From CAYMRB01 sp964392615 (GTDB taxonomy: Bacteria > Planctomycetota > UBA8108), in contig CAYMRB010000016.1 in assembly GCA_964392615.1 (NCBI GenBank), positions 1-45,865 on the forward strand: a DNA stretch of 45,865 nucleotides. The letters run 5' to 3'. Below, piece after piece: positions 1 through 7,628 of the stretch. Position 1 is the stretch's first letter; every line of letters starts with the position of its first letter. The notes beneath the pieces were generated by a model, which was not told the DNA's origin, searched no databases, and saw only the letters and a program-made list of their open reading frames with translations. The position numbers and the translations under genes were made by a program.

Positions 1-35
1 GAGCCGCGCCCGGCCAAACGATCGAAGAGCGGCGA

Positions 36-191
36 CTACACCAGACCAAGACCCCCCACGCAGCCGATCCAAACCATCAGATCCTCGATCCCGATCAAGA
101 GGACAATGGGATAGACCGCACCGTGCGCCACGGGTGATATCGCGTAGAGCGTGGCGGCCAGCAGGACCACAACAAGACTGCGTCGCATCAT
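36..191 (-). CDS. Small hydrophobic exported or membrane peptide, 51 aa, unknown function
   Basis: I do not recognise this peptide. It opens with ATG ATG and encodes two arginines followed by a strongly hydrophobic stretch, as in a signal peptide (start MMRRSLVVVLLAATLYA, possible cleavage near residues 23-25). A second hydrophobic segment runs to the end (residues 26-51). It would be inserted in or exported across the inner membrane. The first ATG overlaps the TGA stop of the sulfatase remnant (ATGA), and GAGGA just upstream is a plausible ribosome binding site. The second ATG at 188 is an equally good start. The alternative is a fortuitous frame; the Shine-Dalgarno placement and signal-like N-terminus argue for a real gene. 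Function is unknown. Confidence 0.5.
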   Translation of the reverse strand: MMRRSLVVVLLAATLYAISPVAHGAVYPIVLLIGIEDLMVWIGCVGGLGLV

Positions 192-352
192 TTCTTCCTC
201 GGGCTCCACACTGGATGGGTCATATCGGCGTTCAGTCGCTCGAAGGCCACGGCGCGCACGGCGGCGCGCTGGCCGAAACGCCAGTAGAGCACATCGCGCG
301 GCCGCCCGCCCGTCACCCCCGCCAAGAACGGCAGCAGACCGAGGGCACGGGG
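188..352 (-). pseudogene. C-terminal remnant of an arylsulfatase-family enzyme
   Basis: Just past the stop of the upstream protease gene an open frame encodes a stretch typical of the C-terminal region of type I sulfatases: LLPFLAG, then RPRDVLYWRFGQRAAVR. After that it jumps directly to FERLNADMTHPVWSPR, which resembles the very last residues of planctomycete sulfatases. The part normally between these blocks (the GDWKLV strand, the LYDL...D/E segment and the following helix, roughly 50-60 residues) is missing. The junction lies near position 253. The catalytic domain with the C/S-x-P-x-R formylglycine site is absent. I read it as a decayed gene with an in-frame internal deletion and loss of its 5' part. 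The frame is open upstream to 397 (CTG-rich, no convincing start), overlapping the protease gene. The family assignment rests on remembered motifs, not a search. Confidence 0.6.
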
Positions 353-354
353 CC

Positions 355-2280
355 TCACGGCGAGCAATGGTCCGGACAGCCGATCACCCGCTGGCACTCG
401 AGCCCTGCGACCGGCGGCGTTCCGCCGAGGACGAGGTAGTTCAGCAGCGCGATGCCATCGGCGATGTCGATGTCGTCATCGCCGTTGTGATCGATGAAAG
501 CCCGATTGCCCTCGTCCGTATCGCACGGAAGCGACGTGGGGCGCCCGAGAAAAAGGTACTGAAACAAGCAGACCGCATCGCTGATGTCGCGCTGCCCATC
601 CTGATTGCAGTCGCTCGGAAGCTGCCCGCCGCCGGGCGGCAAACACTCATCGGGGATGCCGTCGTCGTCGACGTCGTCCGACGCTCCGCTCGCGATGTCG
701 CAGTCGTCCGGAACGTCGTTGTCATTGCAGTCCGGTCGCCCGAGCATGACATCGCAGTCGTCCGGCAGGCCGTTCCCGTCGCAATCCGGCGTCGTTTCGC
801 AATCGTCCGGAATACCGTCACCGTCGCAATCGGCGCGACCGGAGAAGTCGCAGCACGCCTCGACCCCACTTCCGTTGACGACGCAGAGGTCGACGAGGCC
901 GGCCGGCGCCGGAATCTCGTCGAGCGTGAAACTCGTCGCCGTCTCGGGCAGCGACGCGACCTCGTCACCGTTGACGCGGATCGAGATCGGCCCCGTCGCG
1001 ACCGGATCGTTCGTCCACTCGAGCCGCGCTCCGCCGGCACCGCCGAGACAAGCACAAGAGAGATCGGCGACGGATCCCGCGTCGCCCGGATACACCCAGC
1101 GGACGCAATCTCGGTCCGTCCGGCTCATCGCATTGCAGCAGCTGGCGTGCATCAGCGCGCGGGATTCTGGCGTGTGCGCGAGTCCGAGGCCGTGCCCGAT
1201 CTCGTGCGCCAAGAGGCTCGTGTAGTCGGCCGGTCCGACGCAACCGGCGCCGTTGTTGACGACGACACCCCAGTTCGTGATCGTCGCCCAGGTCGCGCCG
1301 TCGAACGAGTGCGTGCTCGAGAAGAAGGGGCCACCGAAGCCCAGCGTTCCCTCGCAGCTGTCCAAGTCCGCGATGTCATCGCACGGATCGTCGAAGACGA
1401 TGAACCCTCCGTCGAGATCGTTGCCCGCGCCACAGTCGATCTGCGACCGCGCCGTCCCGCCGTAGCGCAGATCGAGACGCGTCGCCACGACGTCGTTCCA
1501 CCAGTCGAGCGCTTCGGGAACGAGATCGATCGCCTCCGGTAGCGAGGGATCGCCACCTCGGTCGGCCTGCATCGTGATGTGACCGCCCGTGTCGAACGCG
1601 CTCCAGCGGAGCTCGTAGCCTTCGTCGCTCGCGAAGAGCGCGCAGTCGTCCGGACGCACGGCTCGAAGGAACGGACCATCGAAGCGCACGGTCGACGCGT
1701 TCCAGCGTTCGGTCCCGGCGAGAACGACGGCGAGGTGGTCGAGGAGCTCCTTCGCCCGGTACGTACCGACCGGCTCGCAAACCGCGCCGTCGGGTCGCGG
1801 TAGCGGCTGACAGTCGCGACCATCCGGAACGGACTGCAGAATCGCGACGTCATCGCCACCGATAGCGCTCGTCTCCATCAGGAGGCCGTACGCGAGCATC
1901 TTGGTGATCCACACGCCGTCGGCGCGACGATCGAGACACAGCAGATACCGCTCGCCCGACGCGAAGCGCGGCGCTCCAGCGACCAGCCAGGTCGTACCGT
2001 CGACCGTGCCGCCGGGCACGCGCACGCTGATCTTGTCACCCGGCCGCGGCAGCCCGGACAGCACGCGCAGCACGGAGAACTCGGTCTCGGTGAAGATGAG
2101 CGATCGCCGCGACACACCGCGCGAATCCCCGGCGCGCGCGAAGACCACCGCGTCACTCGCGAGCGCCAGATCGGCGAGACTGCGCGGTGCGATGAACGTG
2201 AACGCGTCGGCCCGCCGCACGGCGAGAAGCTCCACGCCCACCAAGAGCGCGAAGGAGAAGAGGCAAAGAGAGCGGGACAC
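355..2280 (-). CDS. Secreted matrixin-type zinc metalloprotease with calcium-binding and dockerin-like C-terminus
   Basis: This is a 641-residue exported protein. The start is GTG at 2280, preceded by AGGAG at 6 bases; upstream codons in the same frame do not look coding. A signal peptide (residues 1-26, ending RRADA) is followed by a domain of about 150 residues with SLADLALASDAVVFARAG, seen in secreted planctomycete proteins. The peptidase domain carries HEIGHGLGLAH (H359, E360, H363, H369), the HExxHxxGxxH metzincin signature, and a downstream ALMHAS Met-turn. These fit a matrixin-like protease cutting extracellular protein. Residues 483-545 hold four DxDGDGxPDDC loops resembling thrombospondin type 3 calcium repeats. 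Residues 556-641 are two dockerin-like calcium-loop helices and a cysteine-rich end. It lies 122 bases downstream of the giant repeat protein on the same strand. Substrate is unknown. Confidence 0.88.
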   Translation of the reverse strand: MSRSLCLFSFALLVGVELLAVRRADAFTFIAPRSLADLALASDAVVFARAGDSRGVSRRSLIFTETEFSVLRVLSGLPRPGDKISVRVPGGTVDGTTWLVAGAPRFASGERYLLCLDRRADGVWITKMLAYGLLMETSAIGGDDVAILQSVPDGRDCQPLPRPDGAVCEPVGTYRAKELLDHLAVVLAGTERWNASTVRFDGPFLRAVRPDDCALFASDEGYELRWSAFDTGGHITMQADRGGDPSLPEAIDLVPEALDWWNDVVATRLDLRYGGTARSQIDCGAGNDLDGGFIVFDDPCDDIADLDSCEGTLGFGGPFFSSTHSFDGATWATITNWGVVVNNGAGCVGPADYTSLLAHEIGHGLGLAHTPESRALMHASCCNAMSRTDRDCVRWVYPGDAGSVADLSCACLGGAGGARLEWTNDPVATGPISIRVNGDEVASLPETATSFTLDEIPAPAGLVDLCVVNGSGVEACCDFSGRADCDGDGIPDDCETTPDCDGNGLPDDCDVMLGRPDCNDNDVPDDCDIASGASDDVDDDGIPDECLPPGGGQLPSDCNQDGQRDISDAVCLFQYLFLGRPTSLPCDTDEGNRAFIDHNGDDDIDIADGIALLNYLVLGGTPPVAGLECQRVIGCPDHCSP

Positions 2281-2402
2281 GCGAAGCTCCTGCGTAGAAG
2301 TGCTGTCGACCCTTCGAGTATTGTCCGGGTGCGCGGGCGGTGGGGTCAACATCGGGCTGTCGGGCGTCCGACGCGCACGAACGAACCGCGAACGCGGAGC
2401 GA

Positions 2403-5400
2403 TCAACGCACCTTCAGCTCGACGTCCTTCTCGATCAGGCTGACCGACAGCCGCCGCAGGAGCGACCCGCGTCCATTGCGCACGGTGATCGAGTGGATGC
2501 GCGGCTCGAGCAGCTCGAAACGAACTTGCCGCGTGTGGACCGCCTCCCGGCCCTCCTCGATGCGGAAGCGGTTGCCGTCCCACTGGTAGCTGTCGTAGTG
2601 CAACACGGCGTCGGGATGCTCGGTGAGGAACGCCGCCGAGAAGTTGACCGTCAAGCCGCGCCCGCGGAAGTCGAGATCGAGGCGCGCCGAGCGCAGAGCG
2701 CTGCGGTAGCCGGCGACGGCGATCGGCACGGCCTCGCCGCGCAGCACATTCTGAAGCGGCTGCGGCTTGGTCTCCGGGATGACCGCGGCCCACGCGCGCG
2801 TCCCCTGCGGTGGATCGATCAGCGTGTAGCGGCCGTCGACGATCCTGCCGATACGCGAGCCTCCGTTGACGCCGGGATCCCACGTCAGCAGCACCCAACC
2901 CTTCTCGACCGCCTCGCCGTTAAGCCGCGCGCGACCGGTGAGCACCTCGCCCTCGACGACGAGCGCCAGCGTACCGACCCCACCCTCCGGAACGAAGACG
3001 CTCTCCACGAGCGGCGGAATCGCGACGTATGCATCGCGCAAGCGCCACGTGACCGCGTAGCGGCCCGGTCGCACACCTTCAAAGCGCCGGTAGCCCCACA
3101 GGTCGGGAGGGATCTCGCCGAGGTCGCGTCGCGTGCTCGGATCGGCCTCATCCCCCTGGTACTCGAGTGTGAACATCCACTGCTCGAAGGCTTGCTCTCG
3201 CTTGTAGCCGACTCGCAGCTCGAGCACCGATGGCGCGTCGAGCACGAGCCCGTGCGATTCGGCCGAGAAATCGATCGGCACTTCCACCGCGACGCCTTCG
3301 CCATCGAGCACTGCGACGAGAGCGACCTCCGGGTCGAGGTCGTTCGGCAACACATCGATTTCGAAGCTGCCCGCGACATCGGTCTTGGCGCGATAGCGCA
3401 CGCGGCTCCAGTCGAGCGGCGCACGCAGCGGGTAGTTCCAGACATCGTCGGGATCGACCAGGCCGACGCGCGCGTTCTTCGCCGGCTCGCCGTCCGCGTA
3501 GCGCACGACGCCGCTCAGCGTTCGCGTCTCCTCGAGGCGCAAGACGCCGAGATCGTGCGCCTCGTCGAGGATCTCGGGCAGCGTGATCCGCCGCGTAATC
3601 GACACGGTCGATCCCTGCAGCCGGAACGTGAAGTAGGCGGGCACCGGCGGCAGCTCCTCGACCTCGAAGCGCCCCCTCTCGACGATCGTGCTCATCGGCT
3701 CGCCGTACGCGATCGGCGAGGGCGCGATCGGCGTCCACGACACGTCGAGACGCCCGTAGGCCCGCTCACCGGCGCTATCGAGAAGAACGCCGCGAGCTCG
3801 CACCCCGCGGTAGAGCGTCAGGCGCCGCGGTATCGGCGCGCCCGGCTCGACGTCGACCGTCGCAGCGAGGAAGCCTGGGGTGCGCACGGAGAATCGCGTG
3901 CGTCCGCGCGGCTGCACGGGCACCCGCAGGAGGCTGTCGTCGTCGCCACGGCTGCCTTCGCCCCTGCCGTCCGGTGAAGCGATAGGATAGCCGGCCGGGC
4001 GAGACGCGCGACGCCGCGTTCGCGGTGGCGCGGCCGGATCGGAGGCCGATCCGCCGATCGCGTTGCCCGCGCTGTCGACCAACTCGACCTCGATCGTCTC
4101 CTCGCTCAGGGCGCGGCGCTCGACGGTCGCCTCGAGCGTGCCGCCGAACGTGTTCGGGACGTCGAGGACGAACGCCTCTGTCGCATCGGCGGCCGTCGTC
4201 CACCGCAGCACATAGCGACCTCGACGCAGATTGTCGATGGCCAGCAGACCGGGCGTCCAACGGAAGCGCGCCGCTTCCTCTGCCCCGAGATCGAAACGAT
4301 CCGATCGCGTCACGTCCTGCATTTCGAGCGCCACCGCGATCGGTGGCTCGACCGGACCGAAGTTCGGCGCCGTGAAGACGAGCTCCGCGTGCGGAGGCTG
4401 TCGCAGACGAAGCTGGCCGAGCCGGAACACGGGCCCGTCGCTGCCGCGCTTCGCGAACTCCGTCGCCGCTCGCGATGCGGGCGAGAGAACCGAGACGCGG
4501 ACCGCCTGGACGCCCGCGAGTCGCCGCACGCTGCCGAACTCCCCCGCTGCCGACAGCGGGTAGGCCGGCATCGTCAGCGGTCGACGACGGCCCTCGATCC
4601 AGAACTGCTCGATGACACGATAGCCAGCCGCGTGGTGCACCTCGAGCGGCGGCAGCATGCCTGACACGATCACCGTCTCTTCCGGACTCGGATCGAGCGA
4701 CAGCACGAGCGGCTCGTCGAGTTGCCCCGCACGGATCTTCTCGACGACCGAGCGCGACCGCACGTGCGCGCCCTCGACGCCGAACCGCCACATACCGCGC
4801 TGCAAGCACGTGACGCGGACGATGCCGCTCTCGCCGACCTCGAAACGATGTGCGGGCCGATGCTCGATCGGCGAGCGCGGCCCGTCGACCTCGTTGACGA
4901 CCAGCGTGGCCGAGCGTAACGCCATCGGCGACGCACCGGTCAGCCGAACCTCCTTCGTCCAGCCGCGCTCGAACACGATGTCGCCCAAGTCGAGATAGCG
5001 CGTGCCGCGCTCGCAGGCGGGCATCTCGATGGGCACCGGCAGAAAGCCGTCGACGACGATTTCGACCACCGTGCCGGCACGCGGCAACTCGCCTCGATAC
5101 GCCACGCGACCGTCGCGACCGAGATGCACGAGCGTCATGTCGAATGATGTCGTCACGCCGTTCGGAGCGACCGGCGGCGCGGACTCGGCGCCGTCGGGAA
5201 TCTCGCTACCGACGACGCGGAACGTCAGAAGCGGCGATGGCTCACCGTCGACCTCGACCGTCGAATCGGACGATGGAAACGCAGCCGGCACTGTCCAGTC
5301 GCGAAGCTCAGGAGACAACACGCGAACGGAGCCGTAGCGCGGATGGCGCAGTCCGAGCGGTGGCTGTCCGGATGGGAACGGAGGCACGTCGATCTCGAAC

Positions 5401-6668
5401 TGCCCCGTCTCGTCGGTCATGACGCGAACGGGCGGCAGCCGCTCCAGCGCGACCTCGAGCTCGGTGTGAGGAAGCGCGTTATCGTGTCGATCGACGAGCC
5501 GGCACCGCTCGCGACGCGTCGATCCGACGTCGTAGCGCACGAAACCGTCGTACGGCAAGAGCGCGTCGACGGTGCGCGTCGCATACTGGCCGCTGGGGCC
5601 GCGCACGACGAAGTGGAACAGCGGATCGAGCAGCTCCAGCGTGTAGGAGGTGTCGGCGAACGGCAGGTGAAGCGTCCCGGTCTCATCGGTGAGCAGGACG
5701 CGCGGCGCGTCCGGACGCACGATCCGATAGTCGAACCCGACCTCGGGACGCTCGACGTCGAGGAACGTATAGTCAGCACGGCGTGGCGTCACGCGAACCG
5801 GCGATCGTTTCAACGCTGATGCGGGGCCCGCAACGACGAGCTCGACCGGAATGGTCAACGCACGGCGCATCCAGACCGTGACGCGCTGCTCGGCAGAGCG
5901 GTCGGCCGTCGGTCCATCGAGCAGCACCTCGTCGACGGCACCTTCCGGCTGCAGGACCTCTGTCCAGTGCCCCTGCGTGCCGCGCCGTGCTCCCAGGCCG
6001 AAGACGACGGGCGCCCGCCCCGGCCCCGCAACCTGCACCCAGAGACGCAGTCGCGGATCCTCGGGCCACGGGCACGACAGACCGAAAACGCCGTCGCCGT
6101 CCGTGCGCCCCGACGCGGTCCACAGCGGCGGACAACCGGCGTCGAGAAGACTGCCGTCGCCGTGGTACGCGGCGGCGAACATCGCGACTCCGGCCACCGC
6201 GCTACCGTCGAACGCGTCGGTCACGCGAATGCTGTACGATCCGGCTGCGCGCGAACCGGCTCCCCCGACGCCTTCCTCCCCCGCGTCCGACCCCGTCGGC
6301 GACGGCGGCGCGGCGGGCACTCCGAACGGCCAGCCATTGCCCGGGGCCAAGAACGGCCCGACGGCGCGCAGCGACGCGGGGTCGCTGATCGCGACGGCGC
6401 CGACGATCTCGCGGACGCTGTCCGCCTCGATCTCTATCCGCTCGCTGGCCTCCGGTGCGCTCGGAGAACCATCGTCTCCGCCGTCCGCGACCGCGTCCGG
6501 ATCGTCGATGGCGTCCGCCGGCACATTCCCCTCGCGCCCTTCCGGAGTCCGCTCGTCGCGATCAGCGAGGCTTCCGAACAGCGCGAGCACGCCACAGAAG
6601 AGCGCCACACTCGCGGCGAATCCGAGCAGAAACCGTCTCGAACGGCTCGGTGGGTCGGTCTGCAGCAT
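2403..6668 (-). CDS. Giant membrane-anchored beta-sandwich (carboxypeptidase-regulatory-like) repeat protein, 1421 aa
   Basis: The ATG at 6668 is preceded by GAGGAG at 7 bases and is preferred over a TTG five codons upstream. Arginines (RSRR) precede one hydrophobic segment (about residues 13-36), then an acidic Asp/Gly/Pro-rich linker to about residue 90. This suggests an N-terminal anchor with the remaining ~1300 residues in the periplasm. The body is a string of beta-rich modules with the DETGxFxID...YxL pattern of CarboxypepD_reg/transthyretin-like domains, for example DETGTLHLPFADTSYTLEL and DVAGSFEIDVLPN. No catalytic motif is visible, so the role is probably structural or ligand binding. 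It is a distant architectural relative of the protein at 38578-42414. It is the first gene of a minus-strand group continuing into the matrixin-type protease. The exact number of repeats is unclear because they are diverged. Confidence 0.85.
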   Translation of the reverse strand: MLQTDPPSRSRRFLLGFAASVALFCGVLALFGSLADRDERTPEGREGNVPADAIDDPDAVADGGDDGSPSAPEASERIEIEADSVREIVGAVAISDPASLRAVGPFLAPGNGWPFGVPAAPPSPTGSDAGEEGVGGAGSRAAGSYSIRVTDAFDGSAVAGVAMFAAAYHGDGSLLDAGCPPLWTASGRTDGDGVFGLSCPWPEDPRLRLWVQVAGPGRAPVVFGLGARRGTQGHWTEVLQPEGAVDEVLLDGPTADRSAEQRVTVWMRRALTIPVELVVAGPASALKRSPVRVTPRRADYTFLDVERPEVGFDYRIVRPDAPRVLLTDETGTLHLPFADTSYTLELLDPLFHFVVRGPSGQYATRTVDALLPYDGFVRYDVGSTRRERCRLVDRHDNALPHTELEVALERLPPVRVMTDETGQFEIDVPPFPSGQPPLGLRHPRYGSVRVLSPELRDWTVPAAFPSSDSTVEVDGEPSPLLTFRVVGSEIPDGAESAPPVAPNGVTTSFDMTLVHLGRDGRVAYRGELPRAGTVVEIVVDGFLPVPIEMPACERGTRYLDLGDIVFERGWTKEVRLTGASPMALRSATLVVNEVDGPRSPIEHRPAHRFEVGESGIVRVTCLQRGMWRFGVEGAHVRSRSVVEKIRAGQLDEPLVLSLDPSPEETVIVSGMLPPLEVHHAAGYRVIEQFWIEGRRRPLTMPAYPLSAAGEFGSVRRLAGVQAVRVSVLSPASRAATEFAKRGSDGPVFRLGQLRLRQPPHAELVFTAPNFGPVEPPIAVALEMQDVTRSDRFDLGAEEAARFRWTPGLLAIDNLRRGRYVLRWTTAADATEAFVLDVPNTFGGTLEATVERRALSEETIEVELVDSAGNAIGGSASDPAAPPRTRRRASRPAGYPIASPDGRGEGSRGDDDSLLRVPVQPRGRTRFSVRTPGFLAATVDVEPGAPIPRRLTLYRGVRARGVLLDSAGERAYGRLDVSWTPIAPSPIAYGEPMSTIVERGRFEVEELPPVPAYFTFRLQGSTVSITRRITLPEILDEAHDLGVLRLEETRTLSGVVRYADGEPAKNARVGLVDPDDVWNYPLRAPLDWSRVRYRAKTDVAGSFEIDVLPNDLDPEVALVAVLDGEGVAVEVPIDFSAESHGLVLDAPSVLELRVGYKREQAFEQWMFTLEYQGDEADPSTRRDLGEIPPDLWGYRRFEGVRPGRYAVTWRLRDAYVAIPPLVESVFVPEGGVGTLALVVEGEVLTGRARLNGEAVEKGWVLLTWDPGVNGGSRIGRIVDGRYTLIDPPQGTRAWAAVIPETKPQPLQNVLRGEAVPIAVAGYRSALRSARLDLDFRGRGLTVNFSAAFLTEHPDAVLHYDSYQWDGNRFRIEEGREAVHTRQVRFELLEPRIHSITVRNGRGSLLRRLSVSLIEKDVELKVR

Positions 6669-7088
6669 CGACGGACTCCTCAAGACCCCCAGGCGCGACG
6701 GCAGCGCTCATACAAGTCGCTGCAGGGCACTGTCGGCCCCACTTTACGACCGGAGTCGCGGGAAAGCCATTCACGGGATCTGTTCGATCATGCTCCTCAG
6801 CGCCCGGCCCCGAACCTTCCGTTCAGCCCGCGAAGACGATTCTCGGAACGCGGCGCCGGACGGCCGCCTCGCAGCGATCGCAGAACGCGGAAGCCGGGGT
6901 TCAAGGCTCCGAACGGGGTGTCGATACATCGATAGCGGTCGCGGCTGCGTTCGGTAGAAGCTTTTCGTGAGTTGGCCAGCAGGAACGCGCGCCGCGGCGC
7001 TTCTGCGCGAAATGGTACGTCGAAACGCGCTTCCCCGCTGCGGAAACGACTGCACGGGAGGCGGTCTCGACGCAGGAGGAGATGGGAC
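6669..7088. other. Divergent intergenic region (420 nt), no gene seen
   Basis: This stretch separates the minus-strand repeat protein from the H-NOX gene and should hold two outward promoters. Open frames cross it on both strands, but they are arginine/serine-rich, lack ribosome binding sites and match nothing I know. The only specific elements are the AGGAGGAG ribosome binding site at about 7075-7082 for the H-NOX gene and a weak minus-strand CCGACA/TATGAG pair about 50 bases upstream of the repeat-protein start. I see no tRNA, riboswitch or repeat. Confidence 0.5.
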
Positions 7089-7628
7089 ATGAAGGGAGCC
7101 ATCAACAAGGGCATCCAGGAGTTCGTCGAGACGACAGCTGGCGTCGACGCGTGGAACGACATCAAGGAGCAGGCCGGCTGCGACGAGCCGTTCTTCGCCG
7201 CCGGCTTGGACTACGACGACGAGTTGACGCTACGTCTGGTTCAGGCCGCAGCCGAGGTCACCGGCCTGCCGATCGAGACGGTGCTCGTCGAGTTCGGGAA
7301 GTACTGGATTCCGCACACCGGCAGGACGTCGTACCCCGCGCTGTTCGAGCTCCTGCACGGAGCCCGCGAGTGCCTTCTCGCCATGAACCGCGTCCACGAG
7401 CTCGTGACCCGGACCACACCGAACGCGACGCCGCCGCAGTTCGAGTTCGACGAGCTGCCCAACGGGCGACTTCTCATGCACTACCACTCGGAACGCCGCC
7501 TGTGCAAGGTACTCATAGGACTGATCCACGGAGTCGGTGAGCTCTTTGACGAGGAGCTGACGGTACGCGAGGTCGCCTGCTTCCACGACGGTTCCGACCA
7601 TTGCGTCATGGAGGTCGAGTTTCCGTGA
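7089..7628 (+). CDS. hnoX: H-NOX (heme nitric oxide/oxygen binding) sensor protein
   Basis: This 179-residue stand-alone H-NOX protein is the normal length for bacterial NO sensors. It begins with the family's MKGAINKGIQEF. It has the proximal heme ligand His103 in NRVHELV and the heme-propionate clamp Y132-x-S134-x-R136. The distal position equivalent to the O2-stabilising tyrosine of Thermoanaerobacter H-NOX (Tyr140) is Val141, so a non-O2-binding, NO-selective heme is expected. Cysteines at 139, 164 and 172 coincide with the structural zinc ligands that I recall from gammaproteobacterial H-NOX; the usual fourth ligand, His161, is Glu, with His166 and His171 close by. The start is ATG with AGGAGGAG upstream. 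The stop overlaps the kinase start (GTGA), so the two proteins are probably made together. NO binding would be expected to alter kinase activity. Confidence 0.95.
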   Translation: MKGAINKGIQEFVETTAGVDAWNDIKEQAGCDEPFFAAGLDYDDELTLRLVQAAAEVTGLPIETVLVEFGKYWIPHTGRTSYPALFELLHGARECLLAMNRVHELVTRTTPNATPPQFEFDELPNGRLLMHYHSERRLCKVLIGLIHGVGELFDEELTVREVACFHDGSDHCVMEVEFP

